Below the pieces are notes generated by a model. That model had not been told where the DNA came from, did not search any database, and saw nothing but the letters and a program-made list of their open reading frames with translations. A stretch of 64,000 nucleotides of DNA from Mesorhizobium sp. M7A.F.Ca.US.008.03.1.1 (GTDB taxonomy: Bacteria; Pseudomonadota; Alphaproteobacteria; Rhizobiales; Rhizobiaceae): assembly GCF_003997495.1 (NCBI RefSeq), contig NZ_RZRU01000002.1, positions 62,001-126,000 on the forward strand, read 5' to 3'. Positions 61,152 to 64,000 of this stretch are shown here, piece by piece (within the stretch, counting starts at the first letter, position 1; the number at the start of each line of letters is the position of its first letter). A program made the translations under genes and the position numbers.

Positions 61152-61877
61152 TCAGAACCTCATATGCAGCGCAAAATGCGCCGGGTTGAGCAGGCTGGTG
61201 ACATACTCGATCGGCCGGTCGTCGGCCGCACGCGTCAGCCGGCGGCCGCGCAGGAAAGGCGTGCCTTGCGGGCAACCGAGGATGGCCGCATCCTCGGCAT
61301 TGAGCATCTCGATCTCGACCCATTCCTCGCCATGGTCGGGAATGAGGCCGGCGGCGCGCAACGTCTGGTGCAGTGAGCCCTCGCGCAATCCGCGCAACGG
61401 TACGTCCTCAAGCTCGGGTGACAATGGCAGCCGGCTGCGCTCGATGGAGATCGCATGGCCGTCGCTGGCGTTGGTGCGCACCCGGTCAACGGCAATGAAG
61501 AACGGCCTTTCGATACCAAGCAGCGCAGCCAGATCAGGTTCTTCGATGACCTCCAGCCGCAGCGTCCGCGTCTCGGCATTGGCGCCGGCATCGGCCAGCG
61601 CGCGCGACCAGCCAATCGCGTCGTCGACCGGCTTGCCGTCGAAGGTGACGAACGAGCCCATGCCGACCTTGGTCGTGATCAGCCCGCGGCTGGACAGTTC
61701 CCCGAGGCCCTTGCGGACCGTGTTGCGGCTGACGGAGAAGCGCTGGACAAGTTCGCTCTCGCTTTGAAGGCGGTCGCCGAAACCGAGAACGCCGGAACGG
61801 ATCTCATGTTCGAGGACGGTGGCGATTTGCTCGGGCTTGCCCGTGCCGGGAGACAGTTGAACCGCGCGCCGCTTCAT
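61152..61877 (-). CDS. GntR/HutC family regulator with UTRA domain
   Basis: 241-residue regulator. The N-terminal winged helix (LQSESELVQRFSVSRNTVRKGLGELSSRGLI) is followed by a UTRA effector domain (VIEEPDLAALLGIERPFFIAVDRVRT ... YVTSLLNPAHFALHM). It heads the minus-strand operon, three bases before the ADP-ribosylglycohydrolase gene, so it is autoregulated if it binds the inverted repeat GTTCA-G-TGAAC at 61888-61898 just before its own start. Confidence 0.92.
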   Translation of the reverse strand: MKRRAVQLSPGTGKPEQIATVLEHEIRSGVLGFGDRLQSESELVQRFSVSRNTVRKGLGELSSRGLITTKVGMGSFVTFDGKPVDDAIGWSRALADAGANAETRTLRLEVIEEPDLAALLGIERPFFIAVDRVRTNASDGHAISIERSRLPLSPELEDVPLRGLREGSLHQTLRAAGLIPDHGEEWVEIEMLNAEDAAILGCPQGTPFLRGRRLTRAADDRPIEYVTSLLNPAHFALHMRF

Positions 61878-61884
61878 ATAGGTA

Positions 61885-61941
61885 CCTGTTCAGTGAACCT
61901 GTATAATCCTGTTCAATATCTGGATAGAAATGCTATGTCAA
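61885..61941 (-). promoter_or_regulatory. Promoter with HutC-type operators upstream of the AcnX operon
   Basis: On the minus strand TTGACA (61941-61936) and TATTGA (61918-61913) are 17 bases apart. The palindrome GTTCA-G-TGAAC (61888-61898) lies between the -10 box and the ATG at 61877, and CCTGTTCA occurs twice (61885-61892 and 61908-61915), the second touching the -10 box. This layout suits repression by the GntR/HutC protein it drives. Confidence 0.55.
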
Positions 61942-62097
61942 CAAATCCCGGAAACAGGCCCAATGAACGCCGAATTTCGGATTGTCCGCAGAGCGCGTCG
62001 AACTGGCCGGTTGCCATAGCCCGGTAAATCCGGCGTGAAAAGCCGAGATTAATCAAGAGGATAGAGCCGATCTTTGATTCAATTTCACCGGGGCAGG

Positions 62098-62394
62098 CTA
62101 CGGGATCGACACCTCACGCGGTTCGACGAGGATGTCCGCCTCGATAGCGGCGTTGATGAACGCCGCCCTTGCCGCCGAGACTTCTTTCTTTCCCTCGAGC
62201 ACGGCCAGACAGACCTTGCGGGCAACCATATGCTTTTGCCCGGTCGCAACCGGCCAGCGGTTCAGCAGGATGTCGGCAGCCTGAGCGACCCGCTCCACGT
62301 TGAAGATCGAGTTTCGCGATCGACCGAGCGCAATCCTGACCGGCTCATCGAAACGCTGGTCTTGCACGATGCCACCCCCAAAGTCGGCATTCAT
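62098..62394 (-). CDS. DUF982 domain protein
   Basis: 98-residue protein with the DUF982 pattern: FDEPVRIALGRSRNSIFNVERVAQAADILLNRWPVATGQKHMVARKVCLAVLEGKKEVSAARAAFINAA in segments. The family is expanded in rhizobia and has no established function; it is small, soluble and usually encoded alone. The ATG at 62394 starts just before the family region, and longer readings are unlike it. No operon partner is evident. Confidence 0.85.
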   Translation of the reverse strand: MNADFGGGIVQDQRFDEPVRIALGRSRNSIFNVERVAQAADILLNRWPVATGQKHMVARKVCLAVLEGKKEVSAARAAFINAAIEADILVEPREVSIP

Positions 62395-62450
62395 CGATTC
62401 GCGGCCTTCAACCCCGAGCAATGTGATAGGTTCCGCGCCAAAGGTGCAAG

Positions 62451-62708
62451 ATGTCCGATTCCAGTGGCCAGAAAAATCCCAGGCTGATCGTCGTGGTCGC
62501 GTTCGATCGCGGTGAGGATGGCGAGCTGTTCCCCGCCTTTGGACCCGCCGACCAGCAGAGCGAAGACCGCGCCATACGCACCGCCAGGGCTCTGGCGGCA
62601 AAGCATGCCGGCGTCATCGCCTGGAGCCGCGAGGCCGATCCGACGCTGGGCGAATACGGCCCGCCGAACACGCTCTTCGTCAGCGGCGACGTACCTGACA
62701 TGGAGTAA
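62451..62708 (+). CDS. Small conserved-looking hypothetical protein
   Basis: 85-residue acidic protein starting MSDSSGQKNPRLIVVVAFDR and containing a helix-like stretch DRAIRTARALAAKHAGVIAWSREADP. The sequence has ordinary coding character, a beta strand followed by helices, and no membrane segment or cysteine motif. I cannot assign a family or function. It is divergent from the DUF982 gene across 56 bases. Confidence 0.55.
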   Translation: MSDSSGQKNPRLIVVVAFDRGEDGELFPAFGPADQQSEDRAIRTARALAAKHAGVIAWSREADPTLGEYGPPNTLFVSGDVPDME

Positions 62709-62749
62709 TGCCGCCCCCGGGTATCGACCCAAGCTCAGGACCGTCAAGC

Positions 62750-62780
62750 AAAAGCCCGCCACGGTAAACCGGAGCGGGCC
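62750..62780 (-). terminator. Rho-independent-type terminator (minus strand)
   Basis: GCCCGC at 62754-62759 pairs with GCGGGC at 62774-62779; on the minus strand the stem is followed directly by TTTT (62753-62750). It could also serve the plus-strand gene ending at 62708. The remainder of the gap 62709-62960 shows no gene. Confidence 0.6.
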
Positions 62781-62960
62781 TTGGAGGAGGACAAGGGGTG
62801 GGACCCTCTCCTCTTGTTTCCACGGGGGGGTGTGGACCGCAATGACCATACGAAAGTTTTGCGGAGTGCAGGATCACAAGCCGGCGTGCCTGCATCACAA
62901 TCCGGTGCACGCCGATATTGGGGGCGCTCACGAGATTGCGATCAGTTGGCGATAACCCGG

Positions 62961-63110
62961 CTAGATACGCCCGAGCACGACAAGCACGATGATGATGAGC
63001 AGCAAGAGCCCAAGGCCGCCGCCGCCATAGTAGCCGGTGCCGTAGAACGGACCGCCACCGAAGCCGCTGAGGCCGCCAAGCAGCGCAATGAGAAGAATGA
63101 AGCGCGCAGA
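62961..63110 (-). pseudogene. DUF3309-like glycine-rich mini membrane protein without a start codon
   Basis: The minus-strand frame ending at a TAG (62961-62963) encodes a hydrophobic run FILLIALLGGL, a Gly/Tyr-rich middle (GFGGGPFYGTGYYGGGG) and a second hydrophobic run LGLLLLIIIVLVVLGRI, the pattern of DUF3309 proteins of about 50 residues. The frame opens after a TGA at 63111-63113 and has no ATG, GTG or TTG before the first hydrophobic run; a GTG at 63114 is in another frame. Either the start was lost by a small indel, or ATT is used. Confidence 0.45.
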
Positions 63111-63164
63111 TCACGCGAAGGTGCCAGCGTGATTGCAGACCGAACGATTCTGCGCGCCCACTTG

Positions 63165-63860
63165 TCAGACGACGCCGTAGAACAGCCTGTATTGGACGCG
63201 CTTCATATAGTCCCGGTACTCCGGCGTGGCGGCCAGCAGCGCCTCTTCGCGCAGGATGCGGTGCACCTGGAAGAAGGTGATCACCGCGTAGACGGCTAGA
63301 TTGTAGAAGGAAAAAGCCGACATCAGGAAAAGGACATGGCCGGCAAGATAGCCGGCATAGATCGGATGCCGCACCAGGCGGTAGGCACCGCCCGTCATCA
63401 CGCCACGATTGCCCGGCAGAATAGCGAACGAACGCCCCAGCGACATCTTTCCCCAGATCACGAACCCCAACGCCAGGGCCTGCAGCGCCGCCGCAACATA
63501 GACCGGGATGATGGCCACGCCCGGCTCGAGGTCGATGAAGCCGACACCGAAGCTGGCGATCACGGAGACAACCACGGTGAGCGGGTTCCAGTCGCGAACC
63601 TGCGGCCGCCGCGACAGAAGCAGCCAGGTAAAGGTCAGGATCTCGGAAATCGCCAACAGCGCCACATTGATGCGCGTCGGATCGAGCATCAGGTGATATA
63701 CGCCGCGGTAGACGAACATGCCCGCGAAGGCCAGCGCGCAGATCCGAAAGAAACCTTCCCGCAAATCCACCAGGATTTCGCGCTTTCGGGCTGCGGACAA
63801 AATTCTGCCGTCACTGACGTGCGAAAGTGCCTCGCTTTTTGATATGAGCAATGCAAACAC
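63165..63860 (-). CDS. Isoprenylcysteine carboxyl methyltransferase/PEMT-like membrane protein
   Basis: 231-residue membrane protein with about five hydrophobic segments. The C-terminal region matches the ICMT/phospholipid methyltransferase pattern: GAYRLVRHPIYAGYLAGHVLF (cofactor-binding Arg-His-Pro) and the Arg-Glu-Glu block RILREEALLAATPEYRDYMKRVQYRL. Bacterial members methylate lipids or small thiols, but most are uncharacterised. The start is a GTG at 63860; downstream alternatives exist before the first helix. No genes are seen in the final 140 bases. Confidence 0.85.
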   Translation of the reverse strand: MFALLISKSEALSHVSDGRILSAARKREILVDLREGFFRICALAFAGMFVYRGVYHLMLDPTRINVALLAISEILTFTWLLLSRRPQVRDWNPLTVVVSVIASFGVGFIDLEPGVAIIPVYVAAALQALALGFVIWGKMSLGRSFAILPGNRGVMTGGAYRLVRHPIYAGYLAGHVLFLMSAFSFYNLAVYAVITFFQVHRILREEALLAATPEYRDYMKRVQYRLFYGVV

Positions 63861-64000
63861 CCCGATGATCCCTCAAGGCGACCTTTGCACGCAACCATTG
63901 CCGGGCAGTTAATCAACAAGATCAGATCGGTATTAAATTGCCTGTCGGGGAGCCCAGGGCGCCACATTTAGACGACCCTGCTCCACGCGATCGCTCAGAA

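Overview
The window reads as a chromosomal or symbiotic-replicon segment of an alphaproteobacterium in the Rhizobiales, most likely Mesorhizobium or a close relative. Base composition is uniformly GC-rich with no obvious island of different codon use. Many genes belong to families common in rhizobia (FrcBCA-like CUT2 importers, FCD-type GntR regulators, DUF982, DUF3175, MocA/MocC-like enzymes), and two long palindromic intergenic repeats look like the dispersed repeats of this group. I found no rRNA, tRNA, CRISPR array, insertion sequence or phage gene. Genus assignment is inference.

Layout. 27-2465: a LacI regulator and an MFS transporter. 2636-2926: a DUF3175 gene. 2944-10780: a sugar or sugar-acid region with two near-duplicate FCD regulators, an extended SDR, a beta-hydroxyacid dehydrogenase, and a CUT2 importer split across a divergent promoter (binding protein on minus; ATPase, permease and SDR on plus). 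10959-19212: an AraC regulator, then a CoxG/M/S/L/D/E-like molybdenum-hydroxylase operon whose large subunit is cut cleanly into two genes, ending in an amidohydrolase. 19217-19624: an AhpD-like protein. 19992-26843: a second CUT2 importer in which one permease is fused to a strictosidine-synthase/SMP-30-like beta-propeller and is followed by a second, free propeller. 27114-28547: a DHA2 drug exporter. 28669-31148: an ornithine-cyclodeaminase relative coupled to a histidine ammonia-lyase relative whose MIO-forming serine is deleted.

31158-46129 is a run of fifteen minus-strand genes with short gaps: a CUT1 importer with two unlike ATPases, a Gfo/Idh/MocA dehydrogenase, a MocC/IolE-like isomerase, a CUT2 importer, a DUF4432 mutarotase-like protein, a MocD-like membrane oxygenase, a MocE-like Rieske ferredoxin, a PanB relative and PurU. 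A divergent LacI regulator sits at its head (46466-47494). The gene content suggests import and catabolism of an O- or N-methylated cyclitol or amino-sugar resembling a rhizopine, with oxidative demethylation and disposal of the one-carbon unit.

47553-52953 is a sulfonate-type (SsuABC/TauABC-like) importer with an AprAB-like flavoprotein/ferredoxin pair and a redoxin. 53145-53507 is a decayed siderophore-interacting-protein fragment that overlaps the 3' end of the next operon. 53425-61877 is a HutC-type GntR-controlled operon: ADP-ribosylglycohydrolase, PfkB kinase, PotDBCA-like importer and two-subunit aconitase X. 62098-63860 holds a DUF982 protein, a small unknown protein, a DUF3309-like remnant without a start codon, and an isoprenylcysteine-methyltransferase-like membrane protein.

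The strongest candidates for something undescribed are the permease-propeller fusion, the asymmetric CUT1 ATPase pair, the MIO-less ammonia-lyase relative beside the moc-like super-operon, and the split Mo hydroxylase with CoxD/CoxE partners.
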